The notes beneath the pieces were generated by a model, which saw only the letters and a list, made by a program, of their open reading frames with translations, did no database searches and had not been told where the DNA came from. From NCBI GenBank assembly GCA_963799045.1, contig CAWCVN010000001.1, positions 186,001 through 250,000 on the forward strand: 64,000 nt of DNA. The letters are read 5' to 3'. This DNA is from DASRSS01 sp963799045 (GTDB lineage Bacteria; Actinomycetota; Actinomycetes; Mycobacteriales; Jatrophihabitantaceae). Made by a program: the position numbers and the translations under genes. This document shows positions 1 through 8,755 of the stretch, piece by piece. Within the stretch, counting starts at the first letter, position 1, and each line of letters opens with the position of its first letter.

Positions 1-1
1 C

Positions 2-883
2 GTCGTCACCGAGCTGGTGCTGGCCGAGCGCAGCCCACATCCAGTACTGGTATCACTCGCCCGGGCCGGCACACCGGTCGGAATCCTCATCCGCCGCTGG
101 GCAGCGCACGCCCACGGCCTGAGGCTGCCGCACTACGCGATGAGCATCGTGCGTGGCCGCGGTATAGACACCGTCGCCCTGCGCTACCTCGCCGAACACC
201 ACGACCCCGCGTCCGTCGTGTTCGTCGACGGCTGGACGGGCAAGGGCGCGATTGCCCGCGAACTCGCCGACGCTGTCGACAAGGCGAACGCGCAGCTCGG
301 CACGCGGTTCCCGGCGGACCTCGCGGTGCTGGCAGATCCTGGATGCTGTGTGCGGACGTTCGGGACCCGTGACGACTTCCTGATCCCGTCCGCATGCCTG
401 AACTCCACGGTTTCCGGGCTGGTGTCGCGGACCGTCCTCAACGACGCGTTCATCGGCCCCGACCAGTTCCACGGCGCCAAGTGCTATGCGGAGCTGCGCA
501 GCATCGACGTCTCTGCGTTGTTCCTCGACGCCGTGAGCACCCGCTTCGGCGAGGCTGCCGCGACGGTGGCGAAGGCCTGGCCGCGCGCGCAGGCCGCGGA
601 CCGCACGCCCACCTGGAGCGGTTGGCGCGCGGTGCGTGAGATCGCGCGGCAGCAGCGCATCGCGGACCTGAACCTGGTCAAGCCCGGCGTCGGGGAGACG
701 ACCCGGGTCCTGCTGCGCCGCGTCCCGTGGAAGGTGCTCGCGCGCCCGGACCGCCAGACCGACCTGGCGCACGTGTTACTGCTGGCGGCCCAGCGCGGCG
801 TGCCGGTCGAGTATGTGGCCGACCTGCCCTACACCTGCGTCGGGCTCATCCGTTCCGCCGACGCCCGCGCAGGTAACGGCTGA
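2..883 (+). CDS. StiP-type cysteine protease / TerD-operon protein, 5' end outside window
   Basis: The reading frame is open from the first bases, so the gene starts upstream. The visible part (about 290 residues) has the hallmark VFVDGWTGKGAI segment near residues 68-79 and a PGCC pair near residue 110. Both are typical of the StiP family found with TerD-type tellurite and stress-response genes. From family knowledge, these proteins occur with phosphoribosyltransferase and Pelota-like genes in Ter-associated operons, and their substrate is not established. The 3' end overlaps the convergent coxG by 38 bases. The rest of the expected Ter operon would lie to the left of the window. Family assignment is from motif memory, with moderate confidence. 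Confidence 0.65.
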   Translation, partial: VVTELVLAERSPHPVLVSLARAGTPVGILIRRWAAHAHGLRLPHYAMSIVRGRGIDTVALRYLAEHHDPASVVFVDGWTGKGAIARELADAVDKANAQLGTRFPADLAVLADPGCCVRTFGTRDDFLIPSACLNSTVSGLVSRTVLNDAFIGPDQFHGAKCYAELRSIDVSALFLDAVSTRFGEAAATVAKAWPRAQAADRTPTWSGWRAVREIARQQRIADLNLVKPGVGETTRVLLRRVPWKVLARPDRQTDLAHVLLLAAQRGVPVEYVADLPYTCVGLIRSADARAGNG

Positions 884-1496
884 CCGCGAGCAGGATGACC
901 ACGACGGCCAGGGCCACCGGGGCCAGCCGCTTGGCCACCGCCGGACCGGCCGAGCGGATCAGGTCGAGCGGCTCCGGCTCGGCGGCACGCTCCGGCGGCG
1001 CAGCCGTGTCCGGCGGCGGGGCAGGATCGGCTGCGGCAGTAGCTGCCGCCGTGGTGCCGGCCAGTTCGGCGGCCAGGTTGTCGGCGAACTGGCCGATGAG
1101 CTTGTTACCCACGTCGACGAGCACGCCGCGCCCGAACTGGGCTGGCTTGCCGGTGATGTTCAGGTCGGTACGCACGGCCACCGCCGTGGTGGTGCCGGCC
1201 TCGGTCAGCGTCGCGGTGACCTTTGCCGCGGCCGTGCCGTTGCCGCGGGTGTCCTGTCCGCGCGCGTCGATCACGGCACGATGGCTGGCCTCGTCCCGCT
1301 CGACGATGTGCGCCCTGCCCTTGTAGGTCAGGCCGATCGGCCCGAGTTTCACCTTTACGGTCCCGGTGAACTGATCGCCGTCGAACGTGTCGAGAGCGGC
1401 ACCGGGCAGGCACGGCGCGACCCGTTCGATGTCCAGCAGCGCATGCCACGCCCGATCGATGTTCACCGGGACGGTGAACGAATGCTCCAGCTCCAC
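846..1496 (-). CDS. coxG: CoxG-type SRPBCC protein with C-terminal membrane anchor
   Basis: The 216-residue protein begins with a START/SRPBCC fold of the CoxG family (MELEHSFTVPVN, then LDIERVAPCLPGAAL near residue 30) that covers about 1-150. A low-complexity Ala/Pro/Glu linker follows, then one hydrophobic helix at about 183-205 and a basic tail (RGRRRNG). This arrangement is typical of CoxG, which in Oligotropha is implicated in tethering CO dehydrogenase to the cytoplasmic membrane. It is the last gene of the minus-strand coxSLMG operon, 16 bases after coxM. Membrane recruitment here is inferred from the family and the tail anchor. Confidence 0.85.
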   Translation of the reverse strand: MELEHSFTVPVNIDRAWHALLDIERVAPCLPGAALDTFDGDQFTGTVKVKLGPIGLTYKGRAHIVERDEASHRAVIDARGQDTRGNGTAAAKVTATLTEAGTTTAVAVRTDLNITGKPAQFGRGVLVDVGNKLIGQFADNLAAELAGTTAAATAAADPAPPPDTAAPPERAAEPEPLDLIRSAGPAVAKRLAPVALAVVVILLAVSRYLRGRRRNG

Positions 1497-1512
1497 TCGC
1501 CGCTCCTTCGCG

Positions 1513-2373
1513 TCAGAGTCCCGCGGCCGCCAGCACCGCGCGCTTGGTGAGCACGCGGGCGAGATGCTCGCGGTAGTCGGCCTGTCCGGACAGGTCGCTG
1601 GACGGGTGGGTGCCTTCGGCGGCGTGCTCCGCGGCCGCCGCGACGGCCGCCGGGCTGGCGTCGGCTCCCCGCAGCGCTTGCTCGGTGGCTTCGGCGCGCA
1701 GTGGTGTCGCTCCCATGTTCGTCAGCCCGAGCCGCGCTTCGGCGATCGCGCCCGAGGGGTCCCGGCGGATCAGGGCGGCTACGCCGACGATGGCCCACGC
1801 CTGCGCCATCCGGTTGAACTTCTCGTAATGCGAACTCCAGTCGCTGCCGAACTTGGGCACTCGCACGGCGGTAAGGATCTCGTCGGGCGACAGCGCGGTG
1901 GTCAGGTAGTCCTGGAAGTAGTCGGCGGCCGGGATGCGCCGCCGCCCGGCTGGCCCCTCGGCCACGAATTCGCAGCCGAGCACCAGCGCCGCCGCGCCGA
2001 GGTCCCCGGCCGGGTCGGCGTGAGTGAGCGAGCCGCCGAACGTGCCCCGGTGGCGAACCTGCGGGTCGGCGACCGTCGCGGTGACCTGCGCGAGTAACGG
2101 CGCGTGCTGCCGCACGAGGTCGTCGTGCATGACGGAGTGGTGGGCCGTCATCGCGCCGATCACGATCGCGTCGCCGTCCTCACGCACGCCACGGAGTTCG
2201 GCGATCGCCCCGACGTCCACGAGCGTCGTCGGATTGGCCATGCGCAGCCGCAGCATCGGGATCAGGGACTGGCCGCCGGCCAACACCTTCGCGTCCTCGC
2301 CGGCCGAACCGAGCGCGGAAACGGCGTCGGGAACCGACTCGGGCCGGACGTAGTCGAATGCTGCCGGGATCAT
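1513..2373 (-). CDS. coxM: CO dehydrogenase-type FAD-binding medium subunit
   Basis: The 286-residue protein has the two FAD motifs of the molybdopterin dehydrogenase FAD-binding family: AGGQSLIP near residues 33-40 and a TFGG motif (GTFGGSLTHADP) near residues 113-124. A CO_deh_flav_C domain makes up the C-terminal half. The subunit passes electrons from the iron-sulfur subunit through FAD to an acceptor. I chose the ATG at 2373 because it overlaps the coxL stop by four bases (ATGA), the usual sign of translational coupling. Length is normal for the family. Confidence 0.9.
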   Translation of the reverse strand: MIPAAFDYVRPESVPDAVSALGSAGEDAKVLAGGQSLIPMLRLRMANPTTLVDVGAIAELRGVREDGDAIVIGAMTAHHSVMHDDLVRQHAPLLAQVTATVADPQVRHRGTFGGSLTHADPAGDLGAAALVLGCEFVAEGPAGRRRIPAADYFQDYLTTALSPDEILTAVRVPKFGSDWSSHYEKFNRMAQAWAIVGVAALIRRDPSGAIAEARLGLTNMGATPLRAEATEQALRGADASPAAVAAAAEHAAEGTHPSSDLSGQADYREHLARVLTKRAVLAAAGL

Positions 2374-4772
2374 CGTGCCGCCTCCTTCGCATCGCGCACG
2401 GCCCGCCAGACCCGTTCCGGGGTGCACGGCATTCGCACATCGGTGACACCGAACGGGCGCAACGCATCGACGACAGCGTTGACGACCGCCGGCGTGGACG
2501 CGATCGTGCCCGCCTCGCCCACGCCTTTGACGCCGAGCGGGTTGTCGGTCGATGCGGTCACCGTCCGGTCGGTGACGAAGGTCGGCAGGTCGGCGGCCGA
2601 CGGCGGCGTGTAGTCGACGAACGTGCCCGTGACCAGGTTGCCCATCTCGTCGTAGACGGCCTCCTCGAACAGGGCCTGGGCCACACCCTGCGCGATGCCG
2701 CCGTGCACCTGACCCTCGACGATCAGCGGGTTGATCGGGTTCCCGACGTCGTCGACGCAGACGTACTTGCGGATCGTGACCCGCCCGGTCTCGGTGTCGA
2801 CGTCGGTCGCGCACAGGTGCGTGCCGTGCGGGAAGGAGAAGTTCACCGGGTCGTAGGTGGCGTCCGCGTCCAGGCTCGGCTCCATGCCCTCGGGCAGGTT
2901 GTGCGCGGTGAACGTCGCGAACGCGATGTCGCCGAGCGAGATCGACGAACCGGGGGCTCCCTTCACCGCGAACGTGCCGCCGGCGAACTCGAGGTCGTCC
3001 TCGCCGGCTTCGAGTAGGTGTGCCGCGATCCTGCGGGCCTTCTCGATCACCTTGTCCGCCGCCTGCACGATGGCGATCCCGCCCACGGTCAGCGAGCGCG
3101 ACCCGTAGGTGTCCAAGCCCTTCGGTGCGGACTGCGTGTCGCCGTGGATGATCTCGACGTCCTCGAACGGCACCCCGAGCCTGTCGGCCGCGATCTGGCT
3201 GAACGCCGTCTCGTGACCTTGCCCATGCGCGCTCGCCCCCGTCACCACCTCGACCTTGCCCGTCGCGAGCACCCGCACCGAGGCGTTCTCCCATCCGCCG
3301 GCGCCATAGGACAGCGAGCCGAGGACCCGCGACGGTGCGAGACCGCACATCTCGGTGAACGTCGAGATGCCCAGGCCGAGCTGAACCGCGTCATTGCGCT
3401 CGCGCCGCTGCGCCCGCTCGTTGCAGAGCTCCTCCCATCCGAACAGCTCGAGCGCCCGCTCGGTCGCCGCCTCGTAGTTGCCGCTGTCATAGGTAAGCCC
3501 GGCGGCCGTGGTGAACGGGAACTCGTCGTGCGCGATCCAGTTCTTGCGGCGCAGCTCCAGTGGGTCCATGTCCAGCTCGGCGGCGAGCTCGTCCATGATC
3601 CGCTCGATCGCGAAGGTGGCCTCGGGACGGCCCGCGCCGCGGTAGGCGTCGGTCGGGGTCTTGGTGGTGAACACGCCCTCGCAGACGAGGCGGTAGGCCG
3701 GGAACTTGTAGATTCCGTTGTACATGAACGCGCCGAGGATCGGCACACCCGGCGTGACCAGCCGCAGGTAGGCACCCATGTCGGCGTACAGGTGCACATC
3801 CAGGCCAGTGACGACGCCGTCGCGGGTGGCGGTGATCGTGACGTCCTGAATCTGGTCGCGACCGTGGTGCCCGCTCAAGATCGATTCTGACCGTGACTCG
3901 GTGAACTTCGCCGGTTTGTCCAGCCGCCGGGCCACCATCGTCGTGATGAACTCCTCGGGCGTCACCTGCAGCTTGCCGCCGAAACCGCCCCCCACATCGG
4001 GTGCGATCACCCGGACCTTCTGTTCGGGGATACCCAGCGTGAGCCCGAGCAGTGTGCGCAGGATGTGCGGCACCTGCGTGGACGAGTGGATCAGCACGCC
4101 CTCGCCCACCGGCTCGACCACAACCGAGCGCGGCTCCATGAAGGCGGGGACCAGGCGCTGCTGGATGAACCGACGCTGCACCGTCACCTCGGCCTCGCGA
4201 AGGGTATCGGCGATCGGACGGCCGGTGCCGGCCTCCCCGGACTCGAAGGCCCAGGTGTAGGAGCGGTTCGAGGTGGTGTTCGGGTGCACGAGCGGCGCGC
4301 CGTCGGCGACGGCCGCCTCCATGTCGAGCACCGCGGGCAGCGGGTCGTAGTCGACCTCGATCGCCTCGAGCGCGTCGACCGCCTCCGCCTTGCTGCGTGC
4401 CGCGACGACCGCGACGGCCTCGCCCATGTGGTTGACCTGGGTCACGGCGAGGCTGGGCGCACCCGGGTTCACCATGTCCGGCGTTACCGGCCAGGCGCAC
4501 GGCAGATCGCCCTGCACGTCGGCGAAGTCGGCGCCGGAGAACGCGGCGACGACGCCGGGGCGTTCGCGGGCGGGGGAGACGTCGATGGAGGCGATGCGGG
4601 CGTGCGCCATCGGGCTGCGCAGGATCGCCAGGTGCAGCATGCCGGGAACGGTCAGGTTGTCCGTCCAACTCGCGTGCCCGGTGATCAGGTGGCGGTCTTC
4701 CTTGCGCAGGCGCGCTTTGCCGATCTCGGCGGCGGGTGTCTCGTTCGGGGGGCTGTCGGCGAGCGTGGTCAT
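2370..4772 (-). CDS. coxL: Molybdenum hydroxylase large subunit, form II CoxL-like
   Basis: This 800-residue xanthine oxidase-family subunit binds the molybdenum cofactor. The N-terminal domain (about 20-130) is the a/b hammerhead. The molybdopterin domain has VGGGFGGK near residue 260 and the C-terminal GVGEAG catalytic-base motif near residue 755. The active-site loop reads AYRGAGR at 376-382. That is the form II signature, not AYXCSFR of proven high-affinity CO dehydrogenases (form I). The substrate may therefore be CO or another small aldehyde or aromatic compound. It overlaps coxS upstream and coxM downstream by four bases each, so the operon is tightly coupled. Confidence 0.88.
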   Translation of the reverse strand: MTTLADSPPNETPAAEIGKARLRKEDRHLITGHASWTDNLTVPGMLHLAILRSPMAHARIASIDVSPARERPGVVAAFSGADFADVQGDLPCAWPVTPDMVNPGAPSLAVTQVNHMGEAVAVVAARSKAEAVDALEAIEVDYDPLPAVLDMEAAVADGAPLVHPNTTSNRSYTWAFESGEAGTGRPIADTLREAEVTVQRRFIQQRLVPAFMEPRSVVVEPVGEGVLIHSSTQVPHILRTLLGLTLGIPEQKVRVIAPDVGGGFGGKLQVTPEEFITTMVARRLDKPAKFTESRSESILSGHHGRDQIQDVTITATRDGVVTGLDVHLYADMGAYLRLVTPGVPILGAFMYNGIYKFPAYRLVCEGVFTTKTPTDAYRGAGRPEATFAIERIMDELAAELDMDPLELRRKNWIAHDEFPFTTAAGLTYDSGNYEAATERALELFGWEELCNERAQRRERNDAVQLGLGISTFTEMCGLAPSRVLGSLSYGAGGWENASVRVLATGKVEVVTGASAHGQGHETAFSQIAADRLGVPFEDVEIIHGDTQSAPKGLDTYGSRSLTVGGIAIVQAADKVIEKARRIAAHLLEAGEDDLEFAGGTFAVKGAPGSSISLGDIAFATFTAHNLPEGMEPSLDADATYDPVNFSFPHGTHLCATDVDTETGRVTIRKYVCVDDVGNPINPLIVEGQVHGGIAQGVAQALFEEAVYDEMGNLVTGTFVDYTPPSAADLPTFVTDRTVTASTDNPLGVKGVGEAGTIASTPAVVNAVVDALRPFGVTDVRMPCTPERVWRAVRDAKEAAR

Positions 4773-5248
4773 GACCCGGCCCCCACGGCTGCGGTGCCCG
4801 CGGCTTCCTGGACCGCGCGGACGATGTTCTGGTAGCCGGTGCAGCGGCACAGGTTGCCCTCGATGCCCTCGCGGATCTCGGCATCGCTCGGGTGCGGGTT
4901 GTGCCTGAGCAGGTCACGTACGGCCATGATCATGCCCGGCGTGCAGTAGCCGCACTGCAGTGCGTGTGTGTCGTGGAAGGCCTGCTGGATCGGGTCGAGA
5001 ACGCCGTCGTCGGCGAGGCCCTCGATCGTGGTCACCGCGCCGCCGTCGGCCTGCACCGCGAGCACGGCGCAGCTCTTGACGCTGTTCCCGTCGAGTTCGA
5101 CCGTGCAGGCTCCGCAGTTGCTGGTGTCGCAGCCGACGACCGTGCCGACCTTGCCCAGCCGGTCGCGCAGGTAGTGCACGAGCAGCGTCCGCGGCTCGAC
5201 GTCGTCGGTACACAGGACGCCGTCCACATTCATGCTGATCTTGGTCAT
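4769..5248 (-). CDS. coxS: CO dehydrogenase-type [2Fe-2S] small subunit
   Basis: The 159-residue protein has a plant-ferredoxin-type cluster with cysteines 40, 45, 48 and 60, and an all-helical second cluster domain with cysteines 99, 102, 134 and 136 (CGYCTPGM and CRCTGY). These are exactly the ligands expected of the small subunit that relays electrons from the molybdenum centre. A strong AGGAGG-like ribosome-binding site precedes the ATG at 5248. It is the promoter-proximal gene of the minus-strand operon coxS-coxL-coxM-coxG. Length matches the family. Confidence 0.92.
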   Translation of the reverse strand: MTKISMNVDGVLCTDDVEPRTLLVHYLRDRLGKVGTVVGCDTSNCGACTVELDGNSVKSCAVLAVQADGGAVTTIEGLADDGVLDPIQQAFHDTHALQCGYCTPGMIMAVRDLLRHNPHPSDAEIREGIEGNLCRCTGYQNIVRAVQEAAGTAAVGAGS

Positions 5249-5266
5249 TGCGCCTCCTGCCGGGGA

Positions 5267-5322
5267 GATACCGATATGCCCGACAGTAGTGTGGTGTCGC
5301 TCACATTTATAGGGTCGGTATC
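5267..5322 (-). promoter_or_regulatory. Putative cox operon promoter flanked by GATACCGA inverted repeats
   Basis: GATACCGA at 5267-5274 is matched by its exact reverse complement TCGGTATC at 5315-5322, with 40 bases between. On the minus strand a TATAAA-like -10 element (5306-5311) lies just downstream of one arm, and the other arm lies in the coxS leader. The spacing suggests a regulator binding two half-sites around the start of coxS transcription. The element could also serve the plus-strand hemerythrin gene. No regulator gene is visible next to it. Confidence 0.45.
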
Positions 5323-5350
5323 GAGTTGATCGACGTGTTCGACGAAGGGT

Positions 5351-5935
5351 GTGGCCGTGACCGAGGGCAGCAGTCCGCAGACCATTCTCGAGGTGCTCGG
5401 CAGTGATCATGACTCGCTCACCGAGCGGCTGGCGGAGCCGGTGCTCGTCGCGCCCGGAGAGTCAGGGGGCGTCGCACGCACCGAGGTCGTGATGGACATG
5501 GTGCGGCACTTCGTCGCGGAAGAGGAGTACCTCTACCCGACCCTGCGCGCCCGTGCCGATCGCGGCCCTGCCCTCGTCGAGGACGACTTCCGCGCTGCGC
5601 GCGCGTGCGAGCGGGAGCTGCGCCGGCTGGAGCGGCACGGGATCACCGGCGACGAGCTCGCCGCCGCCGTCGCGGACATCCGGCGTCGCTTCGGCGAGCA
5701 CGTGACCCACCAGCAGGCCACGGTCTTCCCGGCGCTGCGCGAGGTCAGCAACCGGGTCGAGCTGCTCGAGCTCGGCGAGGAGGCCCTGGGGGCCGAGCAG
5801 CTGGCGCCGACACGGCCGCGGCACGTCGTGCTGGAGGCGGCGGGTGCGAACATGCTGGCGGGGCTGGTCGAGGGATTCGTCGATCGGCTGCGGGACTTCT
5901 ACAGCGGCCGTGGCGTGCGGCGGGAAGACCAGTAG
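5351..5935 (+). CDS. Hemerythrin HHE-domain protein
   Basis: The 194-residue protein is mostly helical. It has the spaced histidine/glutamate pattern of the HHE cation-binding fold: DHDSL near residue 20, MVRHFVAEEEYLYP near 48-61 and FGEHVTHQQATVFP near 112-125. Such domains bind a di-iron centre and can bind oxygen or nitric oxide or buffer iron. It is divergent from coxS and shares the 100-base intergenic region, so it may be co-regulated with the cox genes. GTG codons at 5351 and 5357 are both possible starts. A specific function cannot be assigned. Confidence 0.75.
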   Translation: MAVTEGSSPQTILEVLGSDHDSLTERLAEPVLVAPGESGGVARTEVVMDMVRHFVAEEEYLYPTLRARADRGPALVEDDFRAARACERELRRLERHGITGDELAAAVADIRRRFGEHVTHQQATVFPALREVSNRVELLELGEEALGAEQLAPTRPRHVVLEAAGANMLAGLVEGFVDRLRDFYSGRGVRREDQ

Positions 5936-5953
5936 CGTCGGCACGTCCGGACC

Positions 5954-6367
5954 TCATCGCATCTCCCGCGATGGCCGTTGAACGGTGCCGCCGACGAGCG
6001 CAGGTGCGCTGAGCACATGGCGCCAGGCCCGTGTCCGCGTCCTGCTGTTCAGAGCTTCGACCTGGGGCCAGCCGTCCAGAAGGCAAGTCGAACCGGCATT
6101 CGTGAACCGCAGAACGATTGCCACGTAGCCCGCCGCCGGGCCGCCACCGGACGCGGCGACGCGCAGTTGGGTGTGAACGCATCCGGCGATGACGGTGTCG
6201 GGGCCGGAGCGCCGGAACGCGGCAGTGCCAGCGGGCGGGGAAGCGCCGGGCGTGGCAACAGCTGCCGCACGGTCGGACGAGCCGATCGGGCCGGCTCCGT
6301 CCGCGCATGCGGTCGCCAGCATGGCCGCCGCCAGCGCGGGCAACAGGGTCGAGCGCCAGAGCGTCAT
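5954..6367 (-). CDS. Short DUF4232-like lipoprotein, apparently C-terminally truncated
   Basis: The 137-residue product starts with a signal peptide ending in an ATAC lipobox (Cys near residue 21), so it is probably a lipoprotein. Residues about 60-110 resemble the first half of the secreted DUF4232 domain: CVHTQLRV, then GYVAIVLRFTN and CLLDGWPQV. The usual second half of the domain is missing, and only 18 bases separate the stop from the convergent hemerythrin gene. It may be a degraded or minimal family member. No function is known. Confidence 0.5.
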   Translation of the reverse strand: MTLWRSTLLPALAAAMLATACADGAGPIGSSDRAAAVATPGASPPAGTAAFRRSGPDTVIAGCVHTQLRVAASGGGPAAGYVAIVLRFTNAGSTCLLDGWPQVEALNSRTRTRAWRHVLSAPALVGGTVQRPSREMR

Positions 6368-6519
6368 CCCGCTCCTCAGTGAATCGGTGCCGCACCTCTG
6401 GAGATTGACGCGGGTCGACCCAGCCGACGTTGCGTCGGAGACCTACCTATCGGGATTCGGGACCACGGAGTCCAGAAACGGGATCGCCGGCTGCACGACC
6501 GCCGGCCCGGTGCAGCCGG

Positions 6520-7650
6520 TCAGCGCGACGGCGCGGGCGCACGCGCCGGGGACGCGTGGTGGATCGCCCCGCCGCTGGCTCGCAACTGCGCGCCGCTGCC
6601 GCCCCAGCGTGCGGCGACGATCTCGGCGGCGATCGACACCGCGGTCTCCTCGGGTGTGCGTGCGCCGATGTCCAGCCCGATCGGCGCATGCAGCCGTGCG
6701 AGCTGCTCGTCGGGCACGCCCAATTCCCGCAGCCGCGAAAGGCGGTCGTCGTTCGTGCGCCGCGAGCCCATCGCGCCGATGTAGGCGACCGGCAGCTGCA
6801 GGGCGAGCTGCAGCAGCGGGACGTCGAACTTGGGATCGTGGGTCAGCACGCACAGCACGGTGCGTTCGTCGACCTCGGTGCCGGCGAGGTACTTGTGCGG
6901 CCACTCGACGACGACCTCGTCCGCGTCGGGGAACCGCTTCGGCGTGGCGAAGGTCGGGCGCGCGTCGCAGACCGTCACGCGGAAGCCGAGGAACGCGCCG
7001 GCGCGGGCCACCGCCGCGGCGAAGTCGATCGCACCGAAAACGATCATGCGGGGGCGGGGCGCGTACGACGAGACGAAGACCGAGATGTCGTCGCCGCGCC
7101 GCTCGCCGTCCGGGCCGTAACGGACGCTGCCGGTCGCGCCCTGCAGCAGCATGCCGCGGGCGTCGTCACGCACCGCATCGTCCAGCCGTACGCTGCCGAG
7201 GCCACCGCTGACCGACTCCGGCCGCACGATCAACCGCCGCCCCTGGCGGGGGTCCCCGGGGCTGACCAGCGTCGCGACCGCGATCGGGCGGCCGGCCGCG
7301 ATGTCCTCGGCGACCTCGCCCAGCTCGGGGAAACCGTGCGGGTCCACGCGCTCGACGAACACGTCGATGATGCCGCCGCAGGTCAGCCCGACCGCGAACG
7401 CGTCGTCGTCGCTGACGCCGTAGCGCTGCAGCACCGGATCACCCGTGTCGCGTGCCTGCTCGGCGAGCTCGTACACGGCGCCCTCCACGCAGCCGCCGGA
7501 GACGCTGCCGACGGCGGTGCCGTCCGGACCGACCGCCATGGCCGCGCCGGGCTGGCGCGGCGAGGACTTCCACGTCGCGACGACCGTGCCCACCCCGGCC
7601 GGCCGGCCCGCCCGCCACCAGGCGAGGACGTCGTCGATCACGTCACGCAC
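6520..7650 (-). CDS. XdhC/CoxI-family molybdenum cofactor maturation protein
   Basis: The 376-residue protein has the N-terminal XdhC/CoxI domain with the conserved SVSGGCVEG motif near residue 50. A C-terminal Rossmann domain follows (RMIVFGAIDFAAAVA near 218, then YIGAMGSRR near 300). Family members bind and process the molybdenum cofactor, adding the sulfido ligand before insertion into xanthine oxidase-type enzymes. It overlaps coxE by eight bases and is last in the minus-strand coxD-coxE-xdhC set. That context supports a role in maturing the CoxL enzyme encoded 2 kb away. Confidence 0.88.
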   Translation of the reverse strand: MRDVIDDVLAWWRAGRPAGVGTVVATWKSSPRQPGAAMAVGPDGTAVGSVSGGCVEGAVYELAEQARDTGDPVLQRYGVSDDDAFAVGLTCGGIIDVFVERVDPHGFPELGEVAEDIAAGRPIAVATLVSPGDPRQGRRLIVRPESVSGGLGSVRLDDAVRDDARGMLLQGATGSVRYGPDGERRGDDISVFVSSYAPRPRMIVFGAIDFAAAVARAGAFLGFRVTVCDARPTFATPKRFPDADEVVVEWPHKYLAGTEVDERTVLCVLTHDPKFDVPLLQLALQLPVAYIGAMGSRRTNDDRLSRLRELGVPDEQLARLHAPIGLDIGARTPEETAVSIAAEIVAARWGGSGAQLRASGGAIHHASPARAPAPSR

Positions 7651-8755
7651 GCGCGATCACCTCCGCAACGCTGCGCAGTGCTTCGAAGCTGTGTCCCGCC
7701 ACCAGGTCGTCCACATGCGGCAACGCCGCCAACATACCTCCGGTCGACGGCGCGAATCCGTGCTTGCCCTTGTGCGGGTTGACCCACACGACCCGGTGCG
7801 CCAAGCGTGCGAGCCGTGCCATCTGCTCGCCGAGCAGGGCGGCGTCGCCCCGTTCCCACCCGTCTGAGGCGAGCACGACCACCGCTCGGCGCGCGGTGCC
7901 GCGCTGCCCCCACAGGTCCAGGAACGCGCGCAGTGCCTCGCCCAGCCGGGTGCCACCGCTCCAGTCGGGGACCGCTGCACCGGCCGCCCGTAGCGCCAGC
8001 TGCGGGTCGCGCAGACGCAGCTGCCGGGTGACCCGGGTCAGCCGGGTGCCCATCGTGAAGACCTCGGTCGTGGCGGGTGCCACACGCACCGCCGCGTGCG
8101 CGAAGCGGAGCAGCGGGTCGGCGTAGGCCGCCATCGAGCCGCTGACGTCGAGCAGCAGCACCAGGCGCCGCGGGCGGGTGCGCCGCCGCTCGTAGCGCAG
8201 CGCGCCGGGCTCGCCGCCGTCGCGCAGCATCTGCCGCACGGTGCGTCCGACGTCCAGGCGGTCGCGCCCGCCCGGTGACCGGCGCGCCGACCGGCGCCGG
8301 GCGACCCGCGGCGCGAGCAGGTCGATCAGCCGGTTGACCTCGGCGCGCTCCGCGTCGCTGAGCACCGCGATGTCGTGCCGACGCAACACCTCGGCGTCCG
8401 CGGCCGCGGTCCGCACGGGATCGTCGGCCGGTTGGGACCCGGTGCCCGCGGCGAGCAACGCGCGCGAGGCCTCGACCCGTGGCTCGGCCGGCGGCATGGC
8501 CGGACGCGACGTCGGCCGACCGGTCCGGAACCACGTGTCGAACACCGCGTCGAAGGTCGGTAGGTCATCCGGCTCGGAACACAGCGTCAGCCGGGTCGCC
8601 CAGTACAGCTGGGCGGCGTCGGTGGCGTCCAGCTCGGCGAGCGCGCGCACCGCGGTGGTGAGCCGGGCGCGATCGGCGGCCACCCCGGCCCCGCGCAGCG
8701 CGCGGGCGAAGGCCGTGAGCACCGCGACCGGTGGGTTGCCGCCCGGACCGCTCAC
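7643..8755 (-). CDS. coxE: VWA-domain protein CoxE
   Basis: The 370-residue protein carries a von Willebrand A domain in its C-terminal half with the metal-ion site DVSGS near residue 203. It also has the VVLASDGWERGD motif typical of CoxE. The N-terminal half is helical with a basic RRRSARRS linker. CoxE acts with the AAA+ protein CoxD in building the copper/molybdenum active site of CO dehydrogenase. The start overlaps the coxD stop by four bases (ATGA). Length is normal for the family. Confidence 0.88.
   Translation of the reverse strand: MSGPGGNPPVAVLTAFARALRGAGVAADRARLTTAVRALAELDATDAAQLYWATRLTLCSEPDDLPTFDAVFDTWFRTGRPTSRPAMPPAEPRVEASRALLAAGTGSQPADDPVRTAAADAEVLRRHDIAVLSDAERAEVNRLIDLLAPRVARRRSARRSPGGRDRLDVGRTVRQMLRDGGEPGALRYERRRTRPRRLVLLLDVSGSMAAYADPLLRFAHAAVRVAPATTEVFTMGTRLTRVTRQLRLRDPQLALRAAGAAVPDWSGGTRLGEALRAFLDLWGQRGTARRAVVVLASDGWERGDAALLGEQMARLARLAHRVVWVNPHKGKHGFAPSTGGMLAALPHVDDLVAGHSFEALRSVAEVIARA

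Noticed and set aside
1387..2613. Long plus-strand open frames opposite coxG, coxM and coxL
   Set aside because: They are rich in Arg, Gly and Pro, have no recognisable motifs, and lie exactly opposite well-conserved genes. This is a common shadow effect in GC-rich DNA.
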